A DNA stretch of 17,362 bases, taken from Granulicatella sp041433555 (GTDB taxonomy: Bacteria > Bacillota > Bacilli > Lactobacillales > Aerococcaceae). Shown here piece after piece: positions 6,606 to 14,293 of this stretch; the stretch's first letter is position 1; the number at the start of each line of letters is the position of its first letter. Location of the stretch: assembly GCF_041433555.1 (NCBI RefSeq), contig NZ_JAPWBR010000029.1, positions 1 to 17,362 of the forward strand, read 5' to 3'. The position numbers and the translations under genes are program-made. The notes below the pieces were generated by a model that worked only from the letters and a program-made list of their open reading frames with translations, was not told the origin of the DNA and did not search any database.

Positions 6606-8534
6606 TTATTTAACGAGTTGGTTTCCTTGTTTATCGAATCCATATATTGCTTTCGACTTACCATACCACCAGCTACCTGCAGTTCTTTGGAACCATGGAA
6701 TCACGTAGTAATCAAGACCGAATGCACGACCTGAACCGTTCATTAATGCAATTGCTGCAGGAACAAACCACATATTTACCCAGTAGAACATACCAGATAA
6801 GCAGAACGTTGCGACTAAACCGATTGTCACTGCGTTTACGATCCATGTTAAGAAACCAGCCATGATTGCTAAACCGATAGCTAATTCTACGAATGACATC
6901 ACTTTTTGCATTAAGTGAGCGACTTCAACGTTTGGAATCATGATTTGCATGATGGATGCGAACCAGTCTGGCATTTTTTCGATGACCATTGCTGGTTGTT
7001 CACCATATGAATAGTTGAAACCGAATGAAACGACTTGAGTTGCTGTTTGCGCTGCAGCTTCTGTTGCACCACTTGCTGCTGTTACAGTTTCTGCTGCACC
7101 ACTTGCTGCACTTGTTGCTTCTGTTAACCAAGGGAATGGGAATGCTAAATGACTTCCATCAATCCAGCTGCTTGCGCCCCATAGACCAAAGATTTTCTTC
7201 AAGCCTTCGATCGTCCACATACCACCGTAGAATAAACGAAGTGGTACAGACCATAATACGTTACCGTAGCGTGATAAGTGTCCACGGAAGATATTACGAC
7301 GGTTCTTAATATGGAAGAACTCGTGGAACACGTATTGGATTGCATAGTATAGTGAGAAGATTTCTAAGAAATACTTGATGTTTACGATGTGTTTCATCAA
7401 CATTGCAAAGAAACCACTTAAGTGCCATTTGCCCATTAAGAAAGCAACGCCATAATGTGAACCGATAGAAACCATGAATCCATCGTATTTACCTTTATAG
7501 GCTACTTTTTCTGAGTTGTTAATTGAAGCAATAATGTTTTTCGCTGCTGTTTTACCAGTTTGTTCAGCTGCTTGTACGATTTGTGGATGTGGAGCATTTC
7601 CTTTATCCGGTTCTTCGTAGTAAGCTAAGTCACCGATTGCGAAAATATCTGTTTCGCCATCGACTAACATGTTTTCATTAACCACTAAACGACCTGCACG
7701 AGCTGCTTTAAATCCAAACACTTCAGCTTCTGTGTTGGCTTTAACCCCAGCTGTCCAGAATAGTGAGTACGTTGGAATCACTGTGCCGTCCGCTAAGCGA
7801 ATGCTGTTTTGCTTCACTTCAGAAATTCCGTTTCCTTTAATCACTTTGATGCCGCGTTTTACCATGAAGGCTTCTGCTTTATCCGCATCTTTTGCATCTA
7901 ACATGTTTAAGATTGTTGGAACTGCTTCGATAATGTATAACTCGAAGTCGTCTTTATCTAAATTGTATTCATGTGCTAATACTGGAATCCAGTCCATTAA
8001 TTCACCGACTAATTCAACCCCAGTAAATCCAGCACCACAAACCGCAAACGTTAATAACGCTTTACGCTTTTGAGGATCATGTTCTTTAGCTGCTTTTTCT
8101 ACACAGCTAAGAATATGTTTACGCATTTTCACTGCGTCTTCCATTGACCATAACGTAAATCCATTTTCTTTAACACCTGGAACGCCGAAGTCATTGGCTT
8201 CTCCACCCATACCAAGTACCAAATAATCATAAGAGAATTCGCCATGTTTTGTACGAACCACTTTGTTTTCTTTATCAAGACTTGTAACAGTATCTGTTAC
8301 TAAGTTTACATTTTTAGAACGTGCAAAGATTTTTTGTAAGTCGTATTGAATCGCATCTGGCTCAACACGTCCTCCAGCTACCTCGTGTAATTCAGTCATG
8401 TAAGTTAAGTAAGGATGTTTATCAATTAATGTAATTGTGACATCTTTATTCTTTTTCAACTTATGTGACAACGTCTTTGTAGCGGCTACCCCGGCAAATC
8501 CGGCACCGATTACTACAATGTTTGTTTTTGTCAT
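6606..8534 (-). CDS. ndh2: Type II NADH:quinone oxidoreductase with C-terminal membrane domain (Ndh2)
   Basis: The enzyme oxidises cytosolic NADH and reduces a membrane quinone without pumping protons. Residues 1-390 are the NDH-2 fold: FAD site IGAGFAG (9-15), NADH site VCGAGFTG (165-172), the FWTAGVKAN segment (259-267) and the FAD-contacting AIGDLAYY (299-306). Ordinary NDH-2 is about 400 aa; this one has 642. The extra part has several hydrophobic helices (about 390-450 and 540-600), reminiscent of DoxX-like proteins, and an Ala/Thr/Ser-rich insert at 471-500. A C-terminal membrane extension is also a feature of the EET-dedicated Ndh2 of Listeria. The start at 8534 has AAGGAGGA at good spacing. 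A near-consensus promoter precedes it and a terminator follows, so it is mostly monocistronic. Confidence 0.92.
   Translation of the reverse strand: MTKTNIVVIGAGFAGVAATKTLSHKLKKNKDVTITLIDKHPYLTYMTELHEVAGGRVEPDAIQYDLQKIFARSKNVNLVTDTVTSLDKENKVVRTKHGEFSYDYLVLGMGGEANDFGVPGVKENGFTLWSMEDAVKMRKHILSCVEKAAKEHDPQKRKALLTFAVCGAGFTGVELVGELMDWIPVLAHEYNLDKDDFELYIIEAVPTILNMLDAKDADKAEAFMVKRGIKVIKGNGISEVKQNSIRLADGTVIPTYSLFWTAGVKANTEAEVFGFKAARAGRLVVNENMLVDGETDIFAIGDLAYYEEPDKGNAPHPQIVQAAEQTGKTAAKNIIASINNSEKVAYKGKYDGFMVSIGSHYGVAFLMGKWHLSGFFAMLMKHIVNIKYFLEIFSLYYAIQYVFHEFFHIKNRRNIFRGHLSRYGNVLWSVPLRLFYGGMWTIEGLKKIFGLWGASSWIDGSHLAFPFPWLTEATSAASGAAETVTAASGATEAAAQTATQVVSFGFNYSYGEQPAMVIEKMPDWFASIMQIMIPNVEVAHLMQKVMSFVELAIGLAIMAGFLTWIVNAVTIGLVATFCLSGMFYWVNMWFVPAAIALMNGSGRAFGLDYYVIPWFQRTAGSWWYGKSKAIYGFDKQGNQLVK
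7059..7118. repeat. 30-bp tandem duplication inside ndh2
   Basis: A 21-base unit at 7059-7079 recurs at 7089-7109 with one mismatch (core GCACCACTTGCTGC), a period of 30 bases or 10 codons. It encodes the repeated Ala-Ser-Gly-Ala part of the low-complexity segment (residues about 475-492). It keeps the frame, and probably arose by local slippage. Confidence 0.75.
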
Positions 8535-8566
8535 TGCAAATCCTCCTTGTGTTTTCTCACTTTAGT

Positions 8567-8595
8567 AGTATATGCTATTTTGCACTTTTTGTCCA
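8567..8595 (-). promoter_or_regulatory. Promoter of ndh2
   Basis: TGGACA (8590-8595), a 17-base spacer and TATACT (8567-8572) match the consensus at 5 of 6 positions in each box. It lies in the gap between eetB and ndh2, with about a 25-base leader. No terminator is evident after eetB, so ndh2 may also receive read-through. Confidence 0.8.
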
Positions 8596-8620
8596 TTGAT
8601 TGTCAGTTATTTCACGAACT

Positions 8621-9157
8621 TTAGCCGACTTTTTTATCCGAATATTTTTTGAGTAGTTTTACATGTGTTAATGCATAGTTTGCCGCAATCCCAATGGCTA
8701 TGCCTGCAAAGATACCGACGATTGACATCGCAGGTAAATATAAAAGCACCGTCCACGATTTTGCCATCCAGCTCGCGACCATCAATTGACCGACATTGTG
8801 CAAAATTCCACCTGTGGCACTGACGCCAATCATACTCACACGCTTCTCACCCAGTTGCATCACCAGATACATCCCGATAAAGCTGACAAGAGCGCCCATC
8901 CCACTATAGAGGAAGGTTGAGAACGTCCCCCCAAGAACGGTCGTCATCAATGTTTTCATCACGACAACTAAAACTACTTCTTTAAACGATAGTGTATATA
9001 AACTGATTAGCGTCACAATATTGGCTAACCCTAGTTTTGCCCCTGGCGCAAATGTAAAAGGAAACGGAATGGCTTGTTCAAGTAATCCAAGGATAATCCC
9101 TTGTGCTGTTAATAATGCGATAAAGACAAGTTTTCTAAGATTGCTATTTTTTTGCAT
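8621..9157 (-). CDS. eetB: Gx-transporter / heptaprenyl diphosphate synthase component I family membrane protein (EetB-like)
   Basis: A 178-aa integral membrane protein with about five hydrophobic helices. The N-terminal region (MQKNSNLRKLVFIALLTAQG, then ILGLLEQAIPFPFTFAPGAKLGLAN) and the GGTFSTFLYSGMGALVSF and GILHNVGQL segments are typical of the family named for heptaprenyl diphosphate synthase component I (also Gx transporter). EetB of the Listeria EET locus belongs to it. The biochemical role is unknown; assembly of the EET chain is the proposed role. AAAGGAG lies upstream of the start. The partner EetA (NusG-II-like domain), often adjacent, was not found in the window. A terminator lies 24 bases upstream of this gene. 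Confidence 0.8.
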   Translation of the reverse strand: MQKNSNLRKLVFIALLTAQGIILGLLEQAIPFPFTFAPGAKLGLANIVTLISLYTLSFKEVVLVVVMKTLMTTVLGGTFSTFLYSGMGALVSFIGMYLVMQLGEKRVSMIGVSATGGILHNVGQLMVASWMAKSWTVLLYLPAMSIVGIFAGIAIGIAANYALTHVKLLKKYSDKKVG

Positions 9158-9180
9158 TCCATTCTCCTTTCCTATTTTCT

Positions 9181-9207
9181 AAAAAAGACCGGAAACTCGT
9201 CCAGCCT
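9181..9207 (-). terminator. Probable terminator after the femX-like gene
   Basis: A 7-bp stem with two G-T pairs (9201-9207 with 9186-9192; AGGCTGG/CCGGTCT) has an 8-base loop and is followed leftward by six T. It is weaker than the other terminators here and is placed just before eetB. Confidence 0.6.
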
Positions 9208-9214
9208 CTTTCAA

Positions 9215-10519
9215 CTATTTTTTACGTCTTACTAAAATTTTATTCTTCAAGCTCACGGCTTTTGGTGCCCATGTATGGAACATTTCAAACCAGAACTTCG
9301 AAATCGGCATATCAAATTCACCGATATATTCCACTAACTCTGGATCAAACGATTGCTTGAACCCGTTAATTCCGCCGTGATGTTCTTGGTCTTCAGAAAC
9401 TCCGAAGAAGTCAAACGAACGAATGCCTTTTTCATCATAAAGAGTTTGCATGACCCAAGACACAAGCGCCTTGTTGGCATTCAATCCACCATCGTCAGTG
9501 ATGTTCGCACCATATAAGTAGTACGCTTTATCTAAGTACGTTACAACAAACGCTCCGCTGACTACTTTTCCTTCTGGATATTGTTCTAAGTCACCTTTCA
9601 CGCGTTCGATTTCTTTTTCGTATTTAGCAATGTTCACTTTCAATGATTCAATTTGCTTTTGAACGTTTTCGATACGTTTTGGATTGTTCAATGTTTCCAA
9701 TTGTCCTGTTAACTTATCGAATTCTTTTTGCGCTGTTTCTAAGCGGTTTGTCGCAAATGCTAATTGCACATTGTAGTCCACTTTCGCAAAGTATAAATCC
9801 ACCATGCCTTTAGGATGAAGATGTTGATACATTGTTGTTAAATACTCGATGCTACGCGCCACGTATTTGTCACGCTCAGCCGTAATTTTATTTAACTCAT
9901 CATAGATTGGCATATCTTCAAGCGTTCCCTTGTAGCAAACAACCCCTTGTTTCTTCGCTACATTCACTTTATAACGTTCTTTCTTATTGAACGTTTCGAC
10001 GATGCCTTTTCCTTCGTCTTTCAACGGTAAAATCATTGTTAAACGTGGTTGAATGCCATCGAACCCTAAGTCCATTGGGCGTTCTACGAATCCAGCCGCT
10101 AAAATATTTTTGCGGTATTCTTCATTATTGAATCCACCCTCAACCATTTCAAACTTGTTTGTCCATTCACGCCATTGTAATTCTGGGTCAATTTTCAAAC
10201 CAAATGCATTTTTAGCTTTCAAATACACTTTCAAAGTCGCAAAGACTGATTTTAATTGTTCAGCATTTGTATAGTCGGTTACGATTCCGCGCGGTGCATA
10301 TGCTAAATATTTATTCACACCTGGTAATTTACGATAAAGAATCATCGCAGCCGCAACAGGTTCATGATTATCGGACATCACAAGAAGTACATCTCTTGTC
10401 CATGAGCCATCTGTTTTCACTTCGCCCCATTCAGGCGTTTGGAAAACCGTTCTGTTGGCTTGAGTTTCCATAAAAGCATGATACTCTTCTAACGCATTCG
10501 ACATCTCTTTTATATACAT
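9215..10519 (-). CDS. FemABX-family peptidoglycan bridge aminoacyltransferase (MurM/FemX-like)
   Basis: These cytoplasmic enzymes use aminoacyl-tRNA to add Gly, Ala or Ser to the lysine of lipid II, building the interpeptide bridge of peptidoglycan. The 434-aa protein shows the N-terminal GNAT-like start (FQTPEWGEVK at 26-35), the AYAPRGIVTDY motif (73-83) and the FNKKERYKVNVAKKQG segment (177-192). The charged helical arm at 255-313 forms the coiled-coil characteristic of the family. The C-terminal YYLYGANI and FDFFGVSEDQEHHGGINGFKQSF segments are also typical. The amino acid added cannot be told from sequence. The start at 10519 is preceded by GAGAG. It has its own promoter and terminator and probably no functional link to the EET genes, although it sits where another EET gene might be expected. 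Confidence 0.88.
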   Translation of the reverse strand: MYIKEMSNALEEYHAFMETQANRTVFQTPEWGEVKTDGSWTRDVLLVMSDNHEPVAAAMILYRKLPGVNKYLAYAPRGIVTDYTNAEQLKSVFATLKVYLKAKNAFGLKIDPELQWREWTNKFEMVEGGFNNEEYRKNILAAGFVERPMDLGFDGIQPRLTMILPLKDEGKGIVETFNKKERYKVNVAKKQGVVCYKGTLEDMPIYDELNKITAERDKYVARSIEYLTTMYQHLHPKGMVDLYFAKVDYNVQLAFATNRLETAQKEFDKLTGQLETLNNPKRIENVQKQIESLKVNIAKYEKEIERVKGDLEQYPEGKVVSGAFVVTYLDKAYYLYGANITDDGGLNANKALVSWVMQTLYDEKGIRSFDFFGVSEDQEHHGGINGFKQSFDPELVEYIGEFDMPISKFWFEMFHTWAPKAVSLKNKILVRRKK

Positions 10520-10555
10520 GTGAGCACTCTCTTTCCTTTTTACGTTTCCTTACCA

Positions 10556-10583
10556 GTATTACATTTTCAGCAAAATATGTCAA
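10556..10583 (-). promoter_or_regulatory. Promoter of the femX-like gene
   Basis: A perfect -35 TTGACA (10578-10583) with 16-base spacing leads to TAATAC (10556-10561), or AATACT one base on. It lies downstream of the glnA terminator, with a leader of about 30 bases. Confidence 0.75.
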
Positions 10584-10652
10584 AACTTTAACAAAGAAAA
10601 AGCTTTACGTATCAGCAGAAGACGGTCTTATAAAAGTCGCTTCTTTACACAT

Positions 10653-10681
10653 AAAAAGAGCGCACCTTGCGAGTGCACTCT
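10653..10681 (-). terminator. Terminator of glnRA
   Basis: A 9-bp stem (10673-10681 with 10657-10665; AGAGTGCAC/GTGCGCTCT, one G-T pair) has a 7-base loop and is followed leftward by five T. It lies 12 bases after the glnA stop. Confidence 0.9.
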
Positions 10682-10692
10682 CCGTTTAATTT

Positions 10693-12024
10693 TTAGAATA
10701 GTTTCAAGTATTGGTCTAATTCCCATTGTGAAACTTGGCTACGGTAAGCAGCCCATTCGAAACGTTTTGCTTCGATGAAGTTGTCTAGAATATGACTTCC
10801 TAGAGCTGATTGAACAGTTTCGTCTTGTTTCAAGTATTCAATCGCTTCGTTTAACGTTCCTGGTAAATCATCGATTCCAGCTTTCTTACGTTCGCGAGCA
10901 GACATCGCATAGATGTTGCGGTCGATAGCTGCAGGAACTTCCAATTTTTCTTTAACCCCTTCAAGACCAGCTGTTAAAATCGCAGCCATTGCTAAATATG
11001 GGTTTGCAGATGGATCCACGCTACGTAATTCGATACGAGTTGAAATACCACGAGATTCTGGAATACGGATTAGCGGTGAACGGTTACGTGCAGACCATGC
11101 AATATATACAGGCGCTTCGTATCCTGGAACTAAACGTTTGTATGAGTTTACGGTTGGGTTACATACGGCAGTTAGAGCTTTGGCATGTTTCATGACCCCA
11201 GCGATGAAGTGACGGCAAGTGTCGCTTAGACGTTGGTCGCCATTTTCGTCGAAGAACGCATTGTTTCCGTCTTTATCAAATAAAGATAAGTTGAAATGCA
11301 TTCCGCTACCAGCAATTCCGAATACTGGTTTTGGCATAAATGTCGCATGTAATCCATGTTTACGTGCAATGGTTTTTACAACCAATTTGAATGTTTGTAT
11401 GTTATCGCAAGCCGCTACCGCATCTGAGTATTTCCAGTCGATTTCGTGTTGCCCTGGAGCTACTTCGTGGTGACTTGCTTCAATATCGAAGCCAATTTTT
11501 TCTAATTCAAGAACGATTTCACGACGGCATTCTTCCCCAAGGTCAATTGGAGCTAAGTCGAAGTAACTACCTTGGTCGTTTCCTTCAAGCGTTGGTTCGC
11601 CGTTTTCGTCCAATTTGAATAAGAAGAACTCTGGCTCTGGTCCTAAGTTGAAGTTTGAGAAACCTAATTCTTTCATTTCGTTTAAGACACGTTTTAAGTT
11701 TGAACGAGGGTCCCCCGCAAATGGCGTTCCGTCTGGTTTGTATACATCACAGATTAAGCGTGCGATTGTACCGTGTTTGCTGCTCCATGGGAAAACCACC
11801 CAAGTTGAAAGGTCTGGATATAAGTACATATCACTTTCTTCGATACGAACGAATCCTTCAATTGAAGAACCGTCGAACATCATTTTATTAGCCAACACTT
11901 TATCTAATTGCGTAATTGGCACTTCCACGTTTTTAATCGTTCCTAGAATATCCGTGAAGATTAATCGTAAGTAACGAACATCTTTCTCTTCTACCTGTCT
12001 TCTAATCTCTTCATGTGTAATCAT
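10693..12024 (-). CDS. glnA: Glutamine synthetase, type I
   Basis: This cytoplasmic enzyme makes glutamine from glutamate, ammonia and ATP. From the ATG at 12024 it has 443 aa, the length of the short GSI-alpha form that is not regulated by adenylylation. Motifs include FDGSSIEGF, GPEPEFFLF, the ATP region HEVAPGQHEID, KPVFGIAGSGMHFNLSL, and the glutamate-flap/active-site segments NPTVNSYKRLVPGYEAP and ARNRSPLIRIP. It ends WELDQYLKLF; in Bacillus-type GS the C-terminus of the feedback-inhibited enzyme contacts GlnR. AGGAGG lies 6 bases upstream, fixing the start; a longer frame to 12114 would overlap glnR and is rejected. It follows glnR by 10 bases as one operon under the GlnR operators at 12420-12488. 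Confidence 0.97.
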   Translation of the reverse strand: MITHEEIRRQVEEKDVRYLRLIFTDILGTIKNVEVPITQLDKVLANKMMFDGSSIEGFVRIEESDMYLYPDLSTWVVFPWSSKHGTIARLICDVYKPDGTPFAGDPRSNLKRVLNEMKELGFSNFNLGPEPEFFLFKLDENGEPTLEGNDQGSYFDLAPIDLGEECRREIVLELEKIGFDIEASHHEVAPGQHEIDWKYSDAVAACDNIQTFKLVVKTIARKHGLHATFMPKPVFGIAGSGMHFNLSLFDKDGNNAFFDENGDQRLSDTCRHFIAGVMKHAKALTAVCNPTVNSYKRLVPGYEAPVYIAWSARNRSPLIRIPESRGISTRIELRSVDPSANPYLAMAAILTAGLEGVKEKLEVPAAIDRNIYAMSARERKKAGIDDLPGTLNEAIEYLKQDETVQSALGSHILDNFIEAKRFEWAAYRSQVSQWELDQYLKLF

Positions 12025-12034
12025 TGGTTTCCTC

Positions 12035-12400
12035 CTATAAGTTCCATTTTTCTCCGCCAGAGTAGCGGCTAATATGCATAATCTCGTCGTAGAAGATTCG
12101 TCGGACATCCTCATCCGTCAGCGCCTCTTTTACGCTTTCCTTCGATACGGGATTTGTATTCTTATTGAAAATCTTCTGAATGGCCATAATGGTTAATCCA
12201 TCGGCCAGGTAATCTTTAATTTCCAATAAGCGATCGACATCATTCAATGAATACATGCGGCGGTTCGTCTCAGAACGTTCCGGGATGACCAAGCGCTGTT
12301 CTTCATAATATCGAATTTGTCGTGCAGATAAATCGGTCAGCTTCATCACTGTTCCGATTGGAAAGACGGCTAGTGAACGTCGTAATTCCTTTTCACCCAT
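12035..12400 (-). CDS. glnR: MerR-family nitrogen repressor GlnR
   Basis: GlnR represses glnRA and other nitrogen genes when glutamine is plentiful, acting with feedback-inhibited glutamine synthetase. The 121-aa protein has the MerR winged-helix start (MKLTDLSARQIRYYEEQRLV at 19-38), then PERSETNRRMYSLNDVDRL and a short C-terminal tail without a metal or drug-binding domain, as in GlnR/TnrA. AAGGAGGA lies 7 bases before the ATG. Autoregulation is supported by a perfect GlnR box and a degenerate second box around its promoter. Position directly upstream of glnA separates it from TnrA. Confidence 0.96.
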   Translation of the reverse strand: MGEKELRRSLAVFPIGTVMKLTDLSARQIRYYEEQRLVIPERSETNRRMYSLNDVDRLLEIKDYLADGLTIMAIQKIFNKNTNPVSKESVKEALTDEDVRRIFYDEIMHISRYSGGEKWNL

Positions 12401-12419
12401 CTGTCTTCCTCCTTTATAG

Positions 12420-12436
12420 GGTTATTGTAAATAACG
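12420..12436 (-). promoter_or_regulatory. Degenerate GlnR operator over the glnR -10 box
   Basis: CGTTA-N7-TAACC matches the GlnR consensus TGTNA-N7-TNACA in four of five positions per half and is itself symmetric. It covers the -10 element, so binding would block RNA polymerase. Its centre is 52 bp from that of the perfect box. Confidence 0.55.
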
Positions 12437-12453
12437 GTTGAATCTTTTGTCAA
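12424..12453 (-). promoter_or_regulatory. Promoter of glnRA
   Basis: TTGACA (12448-12453), an 18-base spacer and TACAAT (12424-12429). Expected transcription start is near 12417, giving a leader of under 20 bases. Confidence 0.8.
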
Positions 12454-12470
12454 AACTGCCCTTACCTCTT

Positions 12471-12488
12471 ATGTCATATAATATAACA
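12471..12488 (-). promoter_or_regulatory. Perfect GlnR operator
   Basis: TGTTA-TATTATA-TGACAT matches TGTNA-N7-TNACAT at every fixed position. It lies upstream of the glnR -35 box, centred about 62 bases before the expected transcription start. Confidence 0.85.
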
Positions 12489-12490
12489 TG

Positions 12491-12541
12491 AAAAATGGGG
12501 TGTTGTCTCAGTTAAGCTTTCGGTAGCTGAGATAATACCCC
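12491..12541 (-). terminator. Long terminator of the Cthe_2159-type lipoprotein gene
   Basis: A 15-bp stem with two G-T pairs (12527-12541 with 12497-12511; GGGGT and TCTCAG blocks) has a loop that can form a small inner AGCT stem. It is followed leftward by ATTTTTC. It lies about 155 bases after the gene end and directly before the GlnR operator. Confidence 0.8.
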
Positions 12542-12696
12542 GTCTTCTGGTTTTGTGTGCTGTAGTATTTGTTATTTTTGAGATCTTTTGTTACTTCATC
12601 GACTCCTGATTGTCGTCTATGGTTTGAACGGTCTCATTGACTTAGTATTTTGGTGGTCTCACCCCTTTCATGGTTCCTTAGTATTTCTTGTCAGTC
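12542..12696 (-). other. 3' untranslated stretch with a short imperfect repeat
   Basis: No gene of convincing size is present between the lipoprotein stop and its terminator. Two units of the form GGTCTCA...CTTAGTATTT (plus strand, 12630-12650 and 12655-12686) recur with different inner lengths. On the minus strand an AAGGA followed by an ATG could open a 9-codon frame, which is too little to call. Confidence 0.4.
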
Positions 12697-14259
12697 TTAT
12701 CTGCCTCCTGGTCTTCCGCCTTGTCCTGGTTGTCCTCCTGGAGCTCCTTGACCTGGTTGGCCACCACCAGGTCCGCCACCGATATTAGCAGCTTGTTTAG
12801 ATGCTGTTGCAGTTGTTGAGTTTGATCCGACTTTAATGGTATATTTTTCGCCGTCTTTAATATCTGGACTACTAATTAATACTGTTGAGAATGACTTAAA
12901 AGCTTTTAGGCTTGCGACTGTTTTACCAGAAGAGTCGATTACTTCAACGGTTGTGCCAGCCGTTCCTTGAACACTTGCCATTAGGAAAGCTTGACTAGAG
13001 TCGCTACCGAATCCCATTGTCATTTCTCCATTGTCGACAAAGAGTACAGTACCACCGTTTAGTGTTGCGTTGTCGTCATAGTCAAGAGCTGCGTTGGCTC
13101 CGCTTGTTGGACCATTGACAACGACTGTCCCGCCGTTAATCTCAATTGATCCGTTGGCATCAAGGCCGTCACCTTCAGCGTCTACCGTTAACGTTCCGCC
13201 ATCGATGACAATCTTCACATCGCCTGCTTGCTCTAAGTTTTTCGCATTTGCGGCTTCAGATTTTACTTTCTTCGTTTGTTGACCTGGGCCTTGCTCATCA
13301 GAAGATTCTAACGTCCAGTCTTTTGCATTCAATCCATCGTCAGAAGATTTCACGGTAATTGTTCCACCGACTTGATGAATCAAGCGAGCCTCAAGACCCT
13401 CTTCACTCTTTTGGACGTCGATGGTTGTGCCTTCGTCGATCAGCAACGTATTCGACGCATTAATTCCGTCGTCGCCAGCGTTCACTGTGATAGTTGTATT
13501 CACTAAGTAAACATTCCCTAGCAATACATCATCCTCATTGTCTGAGTGAATGCCATCTTCATCGGCTGACAAGTTTAATGTTGCGCCTGATACATTCACG
13601 AAATCATTGGCTGCAATCCCGTGTTTTTTCGCGGTTGTTGTGACTGTCGCATCCACAATGCGAATGCCGTCTTTTGATTTAATCGCATTGCTTGCGGCAC
13701 CGTTCACGGTTAATGAACCTTTACCGTTAATCGTCAAGTCGCTATCTGAGTAGATGGCTCCTTTTACCGTTGACGTTGATTCATCGGACACTTCATTTTT
13801 CGTTCCATCGGCTAGCGTTAAAATCACTTTTTTAGCCAAATCGACGAGTAATGGAGCTTCCGTATTCTTTAATGTTGCATTCTTGAAGACAATTTGTACT
13901 TCATCTTCCTTACCTGCTGCGACTTTCAATTGAACTTTCGAAGCAGTTCCTTCGACGATATAGGTTCCGGCTTTTGTAATTTCAACCGTACTTCCATTGA
14001 CCGTTACTCCTTCGCCCGAAACAGTGGCTGTCGTTCCTTGAAGCGAAATTTTCGAAGCTGTACTTTCGTCATAAGTTGCTGTTAAATCTGATGCTTCAAA
14101 ATAAGAAGCTGTCTGCGTAGTTGATGTTGTAGATGTCTTAGTAGTTGTTGTTTGAGTGTTGGCATCAGCTTGACTTAATACACTTTGCGATCCGCAAGCG
14201 GCCAAACCTAGAGAGATAAATAACGTTGTTGTCAATAACCATTGTCTTTTATTTTCCAT
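12697..14259 (-). CDS. Carbohydrate-binding lipoprotein, Cthe_2159-like beta-helix
   Basis: An exported lipoprotein of 520 aa. MENKRQWLLTTTLFISLGLA is followed by AC, giving lipidated C22 and a Thr/Gln-rich linker. Residues about 55-440 are repeated beta-strand rungs with Asp/Gly turns (DEDGIHSDNEDD, GDDGINASN, SDDGLNAKDW, GDGLDANGSIEINGG), as in the Cthe_2159 family. These are right-handed beta-helix proteins reported to bind calcium and acidic polysaccharide. The last 27 residues are only Gly, Pro, Gln, Arg and one Ala, an unusual flexible tail. AGGAG precedes the ATG. Its promoter carries a CiaR-like direct repeat shared with the gene at 15889-17247. Binding to matrix or host glycans is inference; no catalytic residues are recognised. 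Confidence 0.8.
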   Translation of the reverse strand: MENKRQWLLTTTLFISLGLAACGSQSVLSQADANTQTTTTKTSTTSTTQTASYFEASDLTATYDESTASKISLQGTTATVSGEGVTVNGSTVEITKAGTYIVEGTASKVQLKVAAGKEDEVQIVFKNATLKNTEAPLLVDLAKKVILTLADGTKNEVSDESTSTVKGAIYSDSDLTINGKGSLTVNGAASNAIKSKDGIRIVDATVTTTAKKHGIAANDFVNVSGATLNLSADEDGIHSDNEDDVLLGNVYLVNTTITVNAGDDGINASNTLLIDEGTTIDVQKSEEGLEARLIHQVGGTITVKSSDDGLNAKDWTLESSDEQGPGQQTKKVKSEAANAKNLEQAGDVKIVIDGGTLTVDAEGDGLDANGSIEINGGTVVVNGPTSGANAALDYDDNATLNGGTVLFVDNGEMTMGFGSDSSQAFLMASVQGTAGTTVEVIDSSGKTVASLKAFKSFSTVLISSPDIKDGEKYTIKVGSNSTTATASKQAANIGGGPGGGQPGQGAPGGQPGQGGRPGGR

Positions 14260-14293
14260 CTCGTTCTCCTCGATTCCTTTTCTTGATGGTTTT

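Noticed and set aside
7025..7309. Leucine-rich plus-strand frame opposite ndh2
   Set aside because: It is the antisense reading of the Ala/Ser repeat. It has no ribosome binding site, and the minus-strand gene is certain.
12025..12114. Longer glnA start overlapping glnR
   Set aside because: The added residues are the glnR 3' end in another frame. AGGAGG is well placed for the ATG at 12024, and glutamine synthetases begin near this point.
12560..12700. Nine-codon open frame with AAGGA in the 3' untranslated region
   Set aside because: Too short to distinguish from chance without conservation data.
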